A DNA stretch of 64,000 nt. Source: Siphonodentalium dalli (taxonomy: Eukaryota > Mollusca > Scaphopoda > Gadilida > Siphonodentaliidae). Position 1 is the stretch's first letter, and each line of letters begins with the position of its first letter. The notes beneath the pieces are model-generated. The model did no database searches and was not told where the DNA came from. It saw only the letters and a list, made by a program, of their open reading frames with translations. The stretch covers positions 94,979,345-95,043,344 of the forward strand of contig CP136061.1 of NCBI GenBank assembly GCA_032622095.1, given 5' to 3'. A program made the translations under genes and the position numbers. Below, in pieces: positions 33,946 to 45,268 of the stretch.

Positions 33946-33957
33946 ATCCGTGCAAAG

Positions 33958-34401
33958 CAAGGCGGAGTTTAGTGCGCCTGTCATTTGCAGAATGAGGTCC
34001 CCAGAGGGTGAATTTAGTGACGCTATCCCGCATAGCAGGCTAGCATCACTAAATTCACCCTCTGGGGACCTCATTTTGCTAAAGCTTCATATTCTCTGGA
34101 AAGTTTCTTTATTATCAAATTGCTATAGAAACTTCTTAATATAGTACCGGTAGTAGATTCTATTTCTTTTTTAGTTTAATTTCTCTATATTACCTAATTC
34201 ACAGATGACACATTGCATAATCAAGGTTCCCAATGGGTGTAAATCGCAATATTCATAATTTGGGAACTTCCATCTGAGTCTACATGTATGTCTCCCATAG
34301 CAGATAATGCCCTGCAGAATGAGGTCTGTGGGATAGCATCGTTAAATTCACCTTCTGGGGACCTTATTCTGCAAATGACAGACACACTAAACTCAGGCTT
34401 G
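33958..34401. mobile_element. Family K element, long form, copy 1
   Basis: Ends CAAGGC-GGAGTTTAGTGCGCC and GGCACTAAACTCAGGCTTG-like. The left hairpin (33986-34078) is complete: GCAGAATGAGGTCCCCAGAG, then GGTGAATTTAGTGACGCTA and the complement. The right hairpin is shortened. The interior shares TCTCTGGAAAGTTTCTTTATT and GTTCCCAATGGGTGT with other long copies. Near-match flanks GTGCAAAG / GTGCGAAA suggest an 8-bp duplication. Confidence 0.8.
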
Positions 34402-34904
34402 GTGCGAAAGGAAGATACATTATTCGAGGCCTGTCTGGGGTTTGGTTTTAAAATAGTTGATTTCCAATATACACTAGTCTTTGTTATATGGTCCTTACCA
34501 CAATGCATAACTATAAATATAATTTCAGTAAATTTTGCACAAAATATTGGCAGCTTCCAGCAGCTTTTTAGTCAGTGGAATTTCTTTTTGCCTTGGCATT
34601 TGCATCGGCTCAGGCAATAACCAACACTATTAAATTTTGACATAGTCTTATGACTTTTCATGTGTATATTTACTCTGCAAGATTGATATAAAACTACTTT
34701 TGATTATTTTGTATAACTTTTAATATTACACAACAATTTTATTTAGAAATTAACCTATTCTGAGATGCTTAAATTGTTTTTTTTTGTGTTTTATGAAATT
34801 TTTAGAGAAAAAATTAAATAGATTTTCTTGTAAACAATGAAAAAAAATTTAGGGTAGGGGGTTTAAAATAAATGCAAACATAAACCCCAGTAAACCAAAC
34901 CAAA

Positions 34905-35346
34905 CAAGCCTGCAAATAGCGTGTCTGTCATTTGCAGAATGAAATCCCCAGAGGGTGAATTTAGTGACGCTACCCCCGCATAGCGGGCTAGCATCACTAA
35001 ATTTACCCTCTGGGGACTTCATTCTGCTTAGGCCCTCAACTGCTATGGCAGACCTAGGAGGATCAGATTGAAGTTCTGCAGTTGAAGTTGGTGATGTTCA
35101 CTCACTGGGCGCCTCGATTATGGATTTTATCTTCTGCAATTAGGGGATATAGAAACAGAAGGGAAAAGTAACTAAAACAATGTTAATTTGATACCATAGA
35201 TACTTCCCAGAAGATGAGGCCTAAGCAGAATGAGGTCCCCAGAGGGTGAATTTAGTGATGCTAGCCCACTATGCGGGATAGCATCACTAAATTCACCCTC
35301 TGGGGACCTCATTCTGCAAATGACAGACACGCTATTTGCAGACTTG
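34905..35346. mobile_element. Family K element, long form, copy 2
   Basis: CAAGCCTGCAAATAGCGTGTC to its complement, flanked by perfect 8-bp repeats AAACCAAA (34897-34904 and 35347-35354). A 100-bp hairpin lies at each end (34930-35030 and 35225-35320). The spacer carries GAAGTTGGTGATGTTCA and TATCTTCTGCAATTAGGGG. Confidence 0.88.
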
Positions 35347-36100
35347 AAACCAAACTCCTCTGAACAACCGCCATCATAGAGCCAGATACAATGTAGATGT
35401 GAAATACTCATTGCTTCTAGAAAAAGCTGGGTGATAGTCTTGAGCAGGCAGTAAAAACAAACAGTCTATTTATCACGAGTCTGATTGATTCCTGTCCATT
35501 TAACTTAGGAATGAGTGATTTCTAGCAAGAAAAGTTGTGAATTAATTTCGTTATTCCAATTTGCATGCCGTGTTTCCTGGGATGTTTATTCGAGATCATT
35601 TTGCTACTATGAAAGGTATAGGAAGCAATCGGCCATAGATCATTTGGTCTGTTATTAACGTGGAAGAGTCTGCGTAGCTGATAGAGGTTATATGAGGCGA
35701 GCATGAGAGATGAAATGCCCAGATGTCATTGCATTACTCGACTGGTAAAGTGCCGAATTCTCCCGTTAATGAGGCTGGTTTTTGTGAGTGTGTAGAACTC
35801 ATTGATTCGGCTTCCAATTCATCCTGGTTTAGTGCAAGGAAGGCTCCATAGATTTTTTTGGGGACACCTGTACTAGTAGCTGCAGATGTTTTATGTACAA
35901 AATTAATATTTCAATTATGCGTACAATATAATTAAAAAGGTTAATCATGTTTATTGTGTGGGAGTGGCATAGCCTGGATCTGCTGTCTTCCCGTCACGCC
36001 CTTCATCAATTGCATAGATCATTCATTAATTGCATAAGTGAAATACTTATTATTATTTATAAAAATGGCTTCTCTACACGTTTACTTTATACATGTAATG
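35347..36100. other. No recognisable feature
   Basis: Unique-looking DNA between K and D elements; only short frames. Confidence 0.4.
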
Positions 36101-36259
36101 TACAGTAATGCCCTAAATAATCGACTCCTTAACCACATCATAATTATGGGTAACTTTTCAGGATTTAGTTGGAAATAAGCCATATTTCCGACTAAATCCT
36201 GAAAAGTTACCCATAATTCTGCTGTGGTTAAGGAGTCGATTATTTAGGGCATTACTGTA
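36101..36259. mobile_element. Family D palindromic MITE, near-minimal copy
   Basis: TACAGTAATGCCCTAAATAA to its complement GGGCATTACTGTA: 159 bp, almost a perfect hairpin, lacking the CTTGTTGCCATTCATCGG loop segment of longer copies. Flanking TA and CAGT-type tips fit Tc1/mariner-type target use. Confidence 0.88.
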
Positions 36260-36330
36260 TAAAAATGACTTCTCTACACATTGACTATGTACATGTACAT
36301 GTAGTGTATACACCTTTGCCAACAGGCCTG

Positions 36331-36450
36331 AGAATATGGAGCCAGAAATTCCATAATGAGGTCCCCAGAGGGCGAATTTAGTGACGCAACTCCTGCACAG
36401 TGGGCAAGCATCCCTAAATTCACCCTATGGGGATCTCAAGCTGCTTGGAT
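36331..36450. mobile_element. Family K fragment (one hairpin)
   Basis: CAGGCCTGAGAATATGGAG then ATAATGAGGTCCCCAGAGG, GCGAATTTAGTGACGC and the complement, ending GATCTCAAGCTGCTTGG. Second hairpin and right tip absent. Confidence 0.7.
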
Positions 36451-36686
36451 TATTTTTTACTGTTTTAGTATAATTATATACACATAAAAAAAATAACTTG
36501 CAGTTTATAAATCAATTAAAATAAATTTGTGTTGCCTTATCAACATTATCAACAATTGCAGATTTGGATGTGGTTGGGGTGAATTTTTTTTTAGCTATGG
36601 GTGTGCCGTGAATTAGTTTAATACTGTTTTCCCCTCACCCAACGATCCATAGCCAATGGTTAAAAACTCGCAGCCAGCAATAGCAC

Positions 36687-36951
36687 CAAGCCTTGAAATA
36701 GCGTGTCCATCATTTGCAGAATGAGGTCCCCAGAGGGTGAATTTAGTGATGCTACCCCGCATAGCGGGCTAGCATCACCAAATTCACCCTCTGGGGACCT
36801 CATTCTGCTTACATCTCAGCAGAATGAGGTTCCCAGAGGGTGAATTTGGTGATGCTAGCCCGCTATGCAGGGTAGCATGATACTAGCATCACTACATTCA
36901 CCCTCTGGGGACCTCATTCTGCAAATGACAGACACTCTATTTCAAGGCTTG
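36687..36951. mobile_element. Family K element, short form, copy 4
   Basis: CAAGCCTTGAAATAGCGTGTC and its complement enclose two complete hairpins separated by about a dozen bases (CTTACATCTCAG). Flanks AATAGCAC / TCTAGCAC match at six of eight positions. The right hairpin holds a small internal duplication (TAGCATGATACTAGCATC). Confidence 0.85.
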
Positions 36952-37111
36952 TCTAGCACCATTCACGAGACGTGACATGCACTCTGTGATTTAGTTGTTG
37001 CAATGTCTGCAAAACGAATCCTCGGGTCGTTGGCAAAATTATTCTCGTTCGTTTGTCGGTGATTTCTTCGGGATGAAGGAAGCACTGTTTGTTTACATTT
37101 CTTCATACATG

Positions 37112-37330
37112 TACAGTAATGCTCTAATTAATCGACTCCTTAAACCACAGCAGAATTGTGGGTAACTTTTCAGGATTTAGTTGGAAATATGGCTTGTTGC
37201 CATTCATCGGAAAGCTCTCCCCGAGAGCTTTCCGATGAATGGCAACAAGCCATATTTCCGACTAAATCCTGAAATGTTACCCATAATTCTGCTGTGGTTA
37301 AGGAGTCGATTAATTAGAGCATTACATGTA
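37112..37330. mobile_element. Family D palindromic MITE
   Basis: 219 bp. Tips TACAGTAATGCTCTAATTAA / GAGCATTACATGTA; centre CATCGGAAAGCTCTCCCCGA followed by its mirror. Frame 37181-37408 is the palindrome read through. Confidence 0.87.
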
Positions 37331-38100
37331 GTTCAGCCACTCATGTTTAACGAAATGGTACAGCTGATGTTGAATATTTTGACAGTAATACCCGTAATTT
37401 ATTTCTGAATTCTTCAAATCATGAAATGTGTGTATTGGCTACATGTACTAGTACATGTAAGTCGTAAAATTTCAGTTTGAGGTAGTGATATTAGCTTGTA
37501 GTATGTCTTTACAATTGATAGTTACGTTACGCACACAGTGTTCCCTTATTGTATTGCGATAATCGCCAAACCAGTTGACTGAGTCTGGCACTTGAGTGTA
37601 CCAGGCCCAATGTTAACTCGGCATAAAACCAATAGATGTTGCCAATATGGCATAATATGCCTTAGTTTCCCATTCTAAAAATATTGTTCTCAATATATTT
37701 AGTTACAACACTTATCTCCCCAAATACTTTGTACTATATCATGCATCAACTGTGTAAAGTACTTTATACTCATCAGTTTCGTGTAATACTAATACGTAAT
37801 ATGTATCCACTTGCTAATTCATTAGTCTACATGTACATGCATGTACTAGTATTTGCCAACCCTACTCGTGGAAGACCCTTGATTTTCTAGCGGGCACACC
37901 CTTGAAAAACCCTTGAAGCCATCCTTGGATACTCCTGGAATACCCTTGAATTTGATCACAAAATACTAGTGGGTGCATGAATCATGTTAATATATAAATC
38001 CTAAAGTGTTGCACCCAACATTTGAATCATTGAGATCAATCCAAAATAGAAACTTTTAGAAAGCAAAATACTTATCAGGAGTATTTGCTGATTGCTGTCA
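37331..38100. other. No recognisable feature
   Basis: Unique-looking AT-rich DNA; frame 37684-37890 unrecognised. Confidence 0.4.
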
Positions 38101-38519
38101 TACAGTAATGCCCTAAATAATCGATTCCTTAACCCTTTGAGTGCCAGGGGCCGATATTATCGGCCCTAAACCTACACAATAAGTCTGTTAAAGAATATAA
38201 TAAAATATATTAAAATTGTAAAAAAAAAATTAAAAAAAAAAAAAATTGTTAGGCCAATGCATTCTCTTATATATGCGAGGCGACCTATGGTCGACTCTCA
38301 TATATAAGAGAATGCATTGGCACAGGGTATATGGGTTGATACAAAAATCGACCTGGCACTTAACTACAGCAGAATTATGGGTAACTTTTCAGGATTTAGT
38401 AGGAAATATGGTGAGAACTTTCCGATGAATGGCAACACGCCATATTTCCGACTAAATCCTGAAAAATTACCCATAATTCTGCTGTGGTTAAGGAGTCGAT
38501 TATTTAGGGCATTACTGTA
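38101..38519. mobile_element. Family D MITE split by a family C insertion
   Basis: TACAGTAATGCCCTAAATAA at 38101, then TCGATTCC, then C copy 1 (38129-38363), then CTACAGCAGAATTATGGG resumes the D arm through to GGGCATTACTGTA at 38519. The D sequence without insert reads CCTTAACCACAGC, so C used the TTAA in that motif. Confidence 0.9.
38129..38363 (-). mobile_element. Family C TTAA element, copy 1, nested in D
   Basis: TTAACCCTTTGAGTGCCAGG at left; GACCTGGCAC-TTAA at right; TTAA duplicated exactly (38129-38132, 38360-38363). It contains a full B hairpin (38247-38329) and an A-rich tail. TTAACCCTTT-GCC tips are characteristic of piggyBac-like elements. Confidence 0.9.
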
Positions 38520-38906
38520 TATAAATCTGAAAGTGTTGCACCTAACATTTGAATCATTGCGATCAATTCAAAATAGAAGGATTATTTGCTGATTGCTGTC
38601 ATTTGATGACTGTCACGCAACAAACCTGAAATGTTGGTATCACACACATTGTGCGGTTATTTAATGGTTTAAGTGGTTCAAAACCCTTCAGGGAAAGATT
38701 AAATGCACAAAGCAGGTAATTTGCAATTCAGTACAATGTGTGTAATATGATAAATCGGTGAAAGCTACTGAGTTTGAAACCATTTAAATAGCTTTAAATC
38801 TTATCAAGATGTGCTATTAGTAAATCGTGGTGAAAAGAAAATCTAGTTTTTTCTACTAAGTGACCCAAACTTACTGGGTAGATCTTTGATAGTAATGCCT
38901 TAAGCC

Positions 38907-39937
38907 TTAACCCTATCAGTGCCAGGGGCCGATCTCATCGGCCCTAATTTACGCTCTGTAAAATCGGCCCGAAAAAAATGAATATTATTATTAATTTTTT
39001 TTGTTTTTTAGATATTTTTGGGTTCAATTTGTTTTGGGTATGCTTAAAGGGGTACTGTACGCCAAATGTTGTTGTTGGTTTCTATAGTCTTCGAGTCTGA
39101 GAATAAGGTAACACTTTTTTCATTATTTGAAAGTCTGTTGAGTACGAAGTAGTGTTACGGATGACAAATTTACCGGAATGCAAAAATACAAATTGTCGTT
39201 GTCGAGTAATTTTTGTACAGTTTTCAACCAAATGAATCAAATAAAAGTTATATTATAGGCATACTAGTCCCATATAATCATTTAAGTTATTGTATCGTCG
39301 CTAGTCAGTGAGTGGCTTGAGTGTTCTCCCCGTATCATCATAATATTTTAAGCGATCGTGTGTGCGATCGGTTTAACAAGCCAGTATCCCTCATTTACTT
39401 TATTTGATTACACGCAAATTCGTAATTTAATTGACGCCATTTTATGGCTCCAGTCATAAATTCAATTTATATCAAATTATTAACTTTTAAATTATTAAAT
39501 TTTAAGATAGCCTATTAACCTGAGCGTTTACAGAATACATCTTCGACTCAAATTACTTATGTTTCTATATTTTATCGATATTAGATCGTTGTCACCGGAA
39601 ATTTAATGAAAATGGCGTACAGTACCCCTTTAAGCATGCTATAGCGAATTTAATAACAAACTGGATAAAACCTTAGGGGCATGTTATAACTCAAAACTAT
39701 CACCAAGTATTCATAGTAATAATTTTGATGCCCATGAAAAACGTAAGATTCCTTGGCACTAAACCTACAAAATAAGTCTGTTAAAGAATATAAGAAAAAA
39801 TTATTAAAATTGTAAAAAATAATAACAATTGATGAAAAATTGTTAGGCCAATGCATTCTCTAATATATGCGCGCATTGGCATTGGCACAGGGTATATGTG
39901 TTGATACAAAAATCGGACCTGGCACTGAAAGGGTTAA
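38907..39937 (-). mobile_element. Family C TTAA element, copy 2, containing E copy 3
   Basis: TTAACCCTATCAGTGCCAGG at 38907 to CTGGCACTGAAAGGGTTAA at 39937. Matches copy 3 (50309-50734) in reverse on both sides of the E insertion. Its B hairpin (39842-39900) has a collapsed centre. The flanks carry an 11-bp direct repeat TTAAGCCTTAA rather than TTAA alone. Confidence 0.88.
39044..39632 (-). mobile_element. Family E TTAA element, copy 3, nested in C
   Basis: TTAAAGGGGTACTGTACGCC at both ends, 589 bp, TTAA duplicated (39044-39047, 39629-39632). Without it the sequence reads GGTATGC-TTAA-GCATGCTATAG, exactly the uninterrupted order in C copy 3 near 50645-50660. Confidence 0.92.
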
Positions 39938-40066
39938 GCCTTAACACAGTAATATAAATGAGCTTTGTTGAGATTATCCGCTAAAAATCTGATTGCTGAA
40001 TTCATTTGAATGAAATTGTATGTGATTATTTCAGTGTTTCAAACTCATATATAACAGGGATAATAC

Positions 40067-40175
40067 ACAGTAATGCTCTAAGTAATCGACTCCTTAACCA
40101 CAGCAGAATTATGGGTAACTTTTCAGGATTTAGTCGGAAATATGGCTTGTTGCCATTCATCGGAAAGCTCTCCAG
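40067..40175 (+). mobile_element. Family D, left-arm fragment
   Basis: CAGTAATGCTCTAAGTAATC through GATTTAGTCGGAAATATGG to CGGAAAGCTCTCC; right arm absent. Confidence 0.8.
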
Positions 40176-40227
40176 TGCCATATTCTCAGGCCTGTTTGGC
40201 ATCAATTGTTGTGGAAATGACATTGTT

Positions 40228-40429
40228 ATGGTAGTGCCCTAAATAATCAACTGCTTAACCACAGCAGAATTATGGGTAACTTTTCAGGATTTAGTCGGAA
40301 ATATGGCTTGTTGCCATTCGTCGGGAGCTTTCCGATGAATGGCAACAAGCCATATTTCCGACTAAATCCTGAAAATTTACCCATAATTCTGCTGTGGTTA
40401 AGCATTTGATTATTTAGGGCATTTCTGTC
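40228..40429. mobile_element. Family D palindromic MITE
   Basis: GTAGTGCCCTAAATAATCAA to GATTATTTAGGGCATTTCTGTC with mutated tips; both arms and the CGTCGGGAGCTTTCCGATG centre are present. Confidence 0.82.
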
Positions 40430-40970
40430 GTGACATTGTTGCAGTAGTGGCATTGTTGCTGTCAATTCAGTAAAGGTGAATTCACACCTGTATAGGGTTA
40501 TCACCAGTAATATCTTTGATCTTCATTGAAGGTGTTCTATTCTGGTTTATACACCCCAGCAAGCAGGCATGTACTGTAGACTACCGTATTTGCCTGCATA
40601 AGGTGAGCGGTGTTGCTATATTAATATATCGTGCATATGCGGTATCAAGGTGAACAATCTGAAATGTGGTACATGCCTTGGGCAGACTGCATTTAGCTAC
40701 TGTACAAACTTAAAAAGATGAATTTGATGTCCTTCATAACTCCTAAGGCAGTTAATTCATCTAAATCGGACAGTGAAGAAATATAGAATACACCCGTTAT
40801 AGCCGAGAATACCAAGTTTTCACCACAAGTGGAATTGTGGTTAAAACTACAATACCACAAGTGATGAAAATGTTGTACTCTCGGCTACTATGGGTGTATT
40901 TTATTTATGCCATTATTATTAGTTTTGATTTGTTCCGCAAATTCAACTACATGTACTGGTACTCCGTTTT
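40430..40970. other. No recognisable feature
   Basis: Unique-looking DNA with a small inverted repeat (CACCACAAGTGGAATTGTGG region, 40818-40865). Frame 40837-41118 runs into the satellite array. Confidence 0.4.
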
Positions 40971-43313
40971 TAGCTCAACTTACTTTGTAAGTTTGAGCTA
41001 TTGCCATGGTTTGGCGTATGTCGTCTGTGTATGCGTGTGTCCGTCAACAATTTCCTTTGGCGCGGGCTACAGGTCGTACCTTTGGTCTGATCTTTATGAA
41101 ATTTGTCGTGAATGTTGACATTGACATGTAGATGGGTACTAGTCGTTTTGGGGTCATTCGGCCAAAAAACATGGCCGCTGGTGGCCATCTTGGATTTCAA
41201 AATTCAATCCATTGGCGCGGGCTACAGGTCGTACTGCTGGTCTGATCATCATGAAATTTGTCATGGATGTTAATATTGACGTGTAGTTGGGAACAAGTCA
41301 TTCTGGGGTCGTTCGGCCAAAAAACATGGCCGCCACCAGCCATCTTGGATTTTACTCTTTGCATGACTAAATCCTTTGGCGCGGGCTACAGGTTGTACCT
41401 TTGGTCTAATCTTTATGAAATTTGTCATGAATGTTAACACTGACATGTAGATGGGAACGTGTAATTTTGGAGTCGTTCGGCCAAAAAACATGGCCGCCAG
41501 CAGCCATCTTGGATTTTACTCTTTGCATGACTAAATCCTTTGGCGCGGGCTACAGGTTGTACCTTTGGTCTAATCTTTATGAAAATTGTCATGAATGTTG
41601 ACATAGACATGTAGATGGGAACGAATCATTGTGGGGTCATTCGGCCAAAAAACATGGCTGCTGGCGGCCATCTTAGATTTCAAAATTTAATCCGTTGGCG
41701 CGGGCTACAGGTCGTACTGTTCGTCTGATCATCATGAAATTTGTCATGGATGTTAATATTGACATGTAGATGGGAACGATTAATTTTGGGGTCGTTCGGC
41801 CAAAAAACATGGCCGCCATCAGCCATCTTCGATTTTACTCTTTGCATGACTAAATCCTTTGGCGCGGGCTACATGTCGTAGCTTTGATCGGAAGATCATG
41901 AAATTTGTCATGGATGTTAACAATGACATGTAGATGGGAACGAGTCATTTTGGGATCGTTCGGCCGAAAAACATGGCCGCCAACAGCCATCTTGGATTTT
42001 ACTATTTGCATGACTAAATCCTTTGGCGCGGGCTACAGGTCGTACCTTGGTCTAATCTTTATGAAATTTGTCATGAATGTTGACATTGACATGTAGATGG
42101 GAATGAGTCATTTTGGGGTCAATCAGCCAAAAAACATGGCCGCTGGCAGCCATCTTGGATTTCAAGTTTCAATCCATTGGCGCGGGCTACAGGTCGTACT
42201 GTTTGTCTGATCATCATGAAATTTGTCATTGATGTTAATAATGACATGTAGATGGGAACGAGTGATTTTGGGGTCGTTCCGCCAAAAAACATGGCTGCCA
42301 GCAGCCATCTTAGATTTTACTCTTTGCATGACTAAATCCTTTGGCGCGGGCTGCAGGTCGTTGCGTTGGTCGGAAGTTTATGAAATTTGTCATGGATGTT
42401 AACACTGACATGTAGATGGGAACGAGTGATTTTGGAGTCGTTCGGCCAAAAAACATGGCCGCCAGCAGCCATCTTGGATTTTACTCTTTGCATGACTAAA
42501 TCCTTTTGCGCGGGCTATAGGTTGTACCTTGGTCTAATCTTTATGAAATTTGTCATGAATGTTGACATTGACATGTAGATGGGAATGAGTCATTTTGGGG
42601 TCATTCGGCCAAAAAACATGGCCGCTGGCAGCCATCTTGGATTTCAAGATTCAATCCATTGGCGCGTGCTACAGGTCGTACTGTTCGTCTGATCATCATG
42701 AAATTTGTCATGGATGTTAATAATGACATGTAGATGGGAACGAGTGATTTTTGGGTCGTTCGGCCAAAAAACATGGCCGCCAGCAGCTATCTTGGATTTT
42801 ACTCTTTGCATGACTAAATCCTTTGGTGCGGGCTACAGGTCGTAGCTTTGGTCAGATGGTCATGAAATTTGTAATGGATGATAACAATGACATGTAGATG
42901 GGAACGAGTCGTTTTGGGGTCATTCTGTCCATAAACATGGCCGCCAGCAGCTATCTTGGATTTTACTCTTTGCATGACTAAATCCATTCGCGCGGGCCAT
43001 TTTGGATTTCAAAATTCAATCCATTGGCGCAGTCTACAGGTCGTACTGTTAGTCTGATCATCATGAAGTTTGTAGGTCGTAGCTTTGGTCAGATCTTCAT
43101 AAAATTTGTCATGGATGTTAACAATGACACGTAGATGGGAACGAGTCCTTTTGGGGTCAATTGGCCAAAAAACATGGCCGCCAGCAGCCATCTTGTATTT
43201 TACTCTTTGCATCACTAAATCCTTTGGCGCAGGTTAGACATTTCAATTAGCACCTTTCCTATTCCTCCATTTACTGTCAACCATTAAATTATTCCCCTAC
43301 CTAAGTTGAGCTA
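40971..43313 (+). repeat. Satellite array with three-monomer higher-order repeat
   Basis: The landmark CGCGGGCTACAGG recurs at 41061, 41216, 41380, 41544, 41699, 41863, 42027, 42181, 42345, 42509, 42663, 42827 and (variant) 42991: spacings 155,164,164,155,164,164,154,164,164,154,164,164. The short interval always follows CTTGGATTTCAA-TTCAATCC; the long ones follow TTTTACTCTTTGCATGACTA. The true repeat is therefore a 482-483 bp trimer present about four times. The array breaks up after 43000. It is framed by TAGCTCAACTTA (40971-40982) and TAAGTTGAGCTA (43302-43313), so it may be one mobile element with internal tandem repeats. Frames here are not genes. Confidence 0.9.
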
Positions 43314-43725
43314 CAGTGTCATTGACACTTTCATTTACCTTTTAAAATCTATCCCCACAAAGAGACACTAACACGAGGCTACAAGGAATGTGCTTCACAC
43401 ATACAGTAGTGATGCATACTTTTATATCATGTCAGCCTGTTTCTTAGCCATCAGTCACTTGATATTCCCATTCATATGTTTCCTAGTTCATATAACACCA
43501 GCAGGCTTTGATAACTTCCAATTTTAAATCAATGTAACAGAAGAACTATTTTGCTAACTACGATGTAGTTCTACTATGGGTATACACGTTTAACCCATGA
43601 AATGAAATTTACACTCACAGCAAAATTTTATACCACAGTTGGGTGAAGGTGACATTTACATAAAAGGTGTTTATATACAATAGCATAGGGAGTATGGTAT
43701 AAATTTGATTTGTAAATATATACCA
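43314..43725. other. No recognisable feature
   Basis: Spacer between the satellite element and the N array. Confidence 0.4.
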
Positions 43726-44231
43726 CTAGCCAATGAGCCCGACGTTGTCTGGGCTATTAAAAAACCAAATTTCAAGTCGATAGCTCCACCCGTTTCCGAG
43801 ATCTGGTCTGCGCATGCGCGAAGCTGGCGTCGCACGGGTTCGGCGACCCGATAAAATTCGTATCCGGGTCAAGATACATTCAAATACCAAATTTCAAGTC
43901 GATAGCTCCACCTGTTTCCAAGATCTCATCTGCGCATGCATGAAGCTGGCGTCGCACGGGCTCGGCGACCCGATAAAATTCGTATCCGGGGCAAGATACA
44001 TTCACATAGCAAATTTCAAGTCGATAGCTCCACCCGTTTCCGAGATCTCGTCTGCGCATGCGCGAAGCGGCGCCGCACAGGCTCGCCAATACGACAACGT
44101 CCACCGCCTGGTCAAACTACACACACGTACCAAGTTTCGTCCCGATCGGTAGATCGGAGAATCGTAGATTTGTATAAAGGACATGCAGACAGACAGACAG
44201 ACAAACAGAGGTCTTCAAAATATATATGAGA
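43726..44231 (-). mobile_element. Helitron-like unit N1
   Basis: On the minus strand begins TCTCATATATATTTTGAAGAC (5'-TC), then a CTGT-rich run, and ends with hairpin CCCGGACAACGTCGGG, CTCATTGG and CTAG (43726-43729), followed by T. The body has ~122-bp sub-repeats with GATAGCTCCACCCGTTTCCG and TGCGCATGCGCGAAGC. The ends closely parallel family M. Frames are repeat-derived. Confidence 0.7.
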
Positions 44232-44880
44232 CTAGCCGATGAGCCCGACGTTGTCCGGGCTATTAAAAAACCAAATTTCAAGTCGATAGCTCTACCCGTT
44301 TCCGAGATCTGGTCTGCGCATGCGCGAAGCTGGCGTCGCACGGGCTCGGCGACCCGATAAAATTCATAACCGACACGATAAAATTCGTATCCGGGGCAAG
44401 ATACATTCACATACCAAATTTCAAGTCGATAGCTCCACCCGTTTCCGAGATCTGGTCTGCGCATGCGCGAAGCTGGCGTCGCACGGGGTCGGCGACTCGA
44501 TAAAATTCGTATCCGGGGCAAGATACATTCACATACCAAATTTCAAGTCGATAGCTCCACCCGTTTCCGAGATCTGGTCTGCGCATGCGCGAAGCTGGCG
44601 TCGCACGGGTTCGGCGACCCGATAAAATTCGTATCCGGGTCAAGATACATTCAAATACCAAATTTCTAGTCGATAGCTCCACCCGTTTCCGAGATCTCAT
44701 CTGCGCATGCATGAAGCTGGCGCCGCACGGGCTCGCCAATACGACAACGTCGACCGCCTGGTCAAACTACACACACGTACCAAGTTTCGTCCCGATCGGT
44801 CGAGAATCGTAGATTTGTATTAATGACAGACAGACAAACAAACAAACAAACAGACAGAGCTCTTCAAAATATATATGAGA
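44232..44880 (-). mobile_element. Helitron-like unit N2
   Basis: 649-bp unit abutting N1 head-to-tail: its CTAG is 44232-44235 and its 5' TCTC end is 44880. It has one more sub-repeat than N1 and a short internal duplication (GATAAAATTCATAACCGACAC-like, 44355-44375). Confidence 0.7.
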
Positions 44881-45268
44881 CTAGCCGATGAGCCCGACGT
44901 TGTCCGGGCTATTCAAAAACCAAATTTCAAGTCGATAGCTCTACCCGTTTCCGAGATCTGGTCTTCGCATGCGCGAAGCTGGCGTCGCACGGGCTCGCCG
45001 ACCCGATAAAATTCGTATCCGGGGCAACATACATTCACATACCAAATTTCAAGTCGATAGCTCCACCCGTTTCCGATATCTCGTCTGCGCATGCACGAAG
45101 CGGGCGCCGCACGGGCTCGCCAATACGACAACGTCGACCGCCTGGTCAAAATACACACACGTACCAAGTTTCGTCCCGATCGGTCGAGAATCGTAGATTT
45201 GTATAAATGACAGACAAACATACAGACAGACAGACAGACAGACAGAGGTCTTCAAAATATATATGAGA
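44881..45268 (-). mobile_element. Helitron-like unit N3
   Basis: 388-bp unit, CTAG 44881-44884, 5' end at 45268. The minus-strand base before the 5' TC is A, agreeing with A|T insertion. The flank there is AGAGAATGCATTGGCACAGGG, a B hairpin arm. Confidence 0.7.

Noticed and set aside
43814-45221. Overlapping frames on both strands with repeated REAGVARARRPDK / YRLEIWYVNVSCPGYE text
   Set aside because: Mirror-image translations of the 122-bp N sub-repeats; no coding signal.
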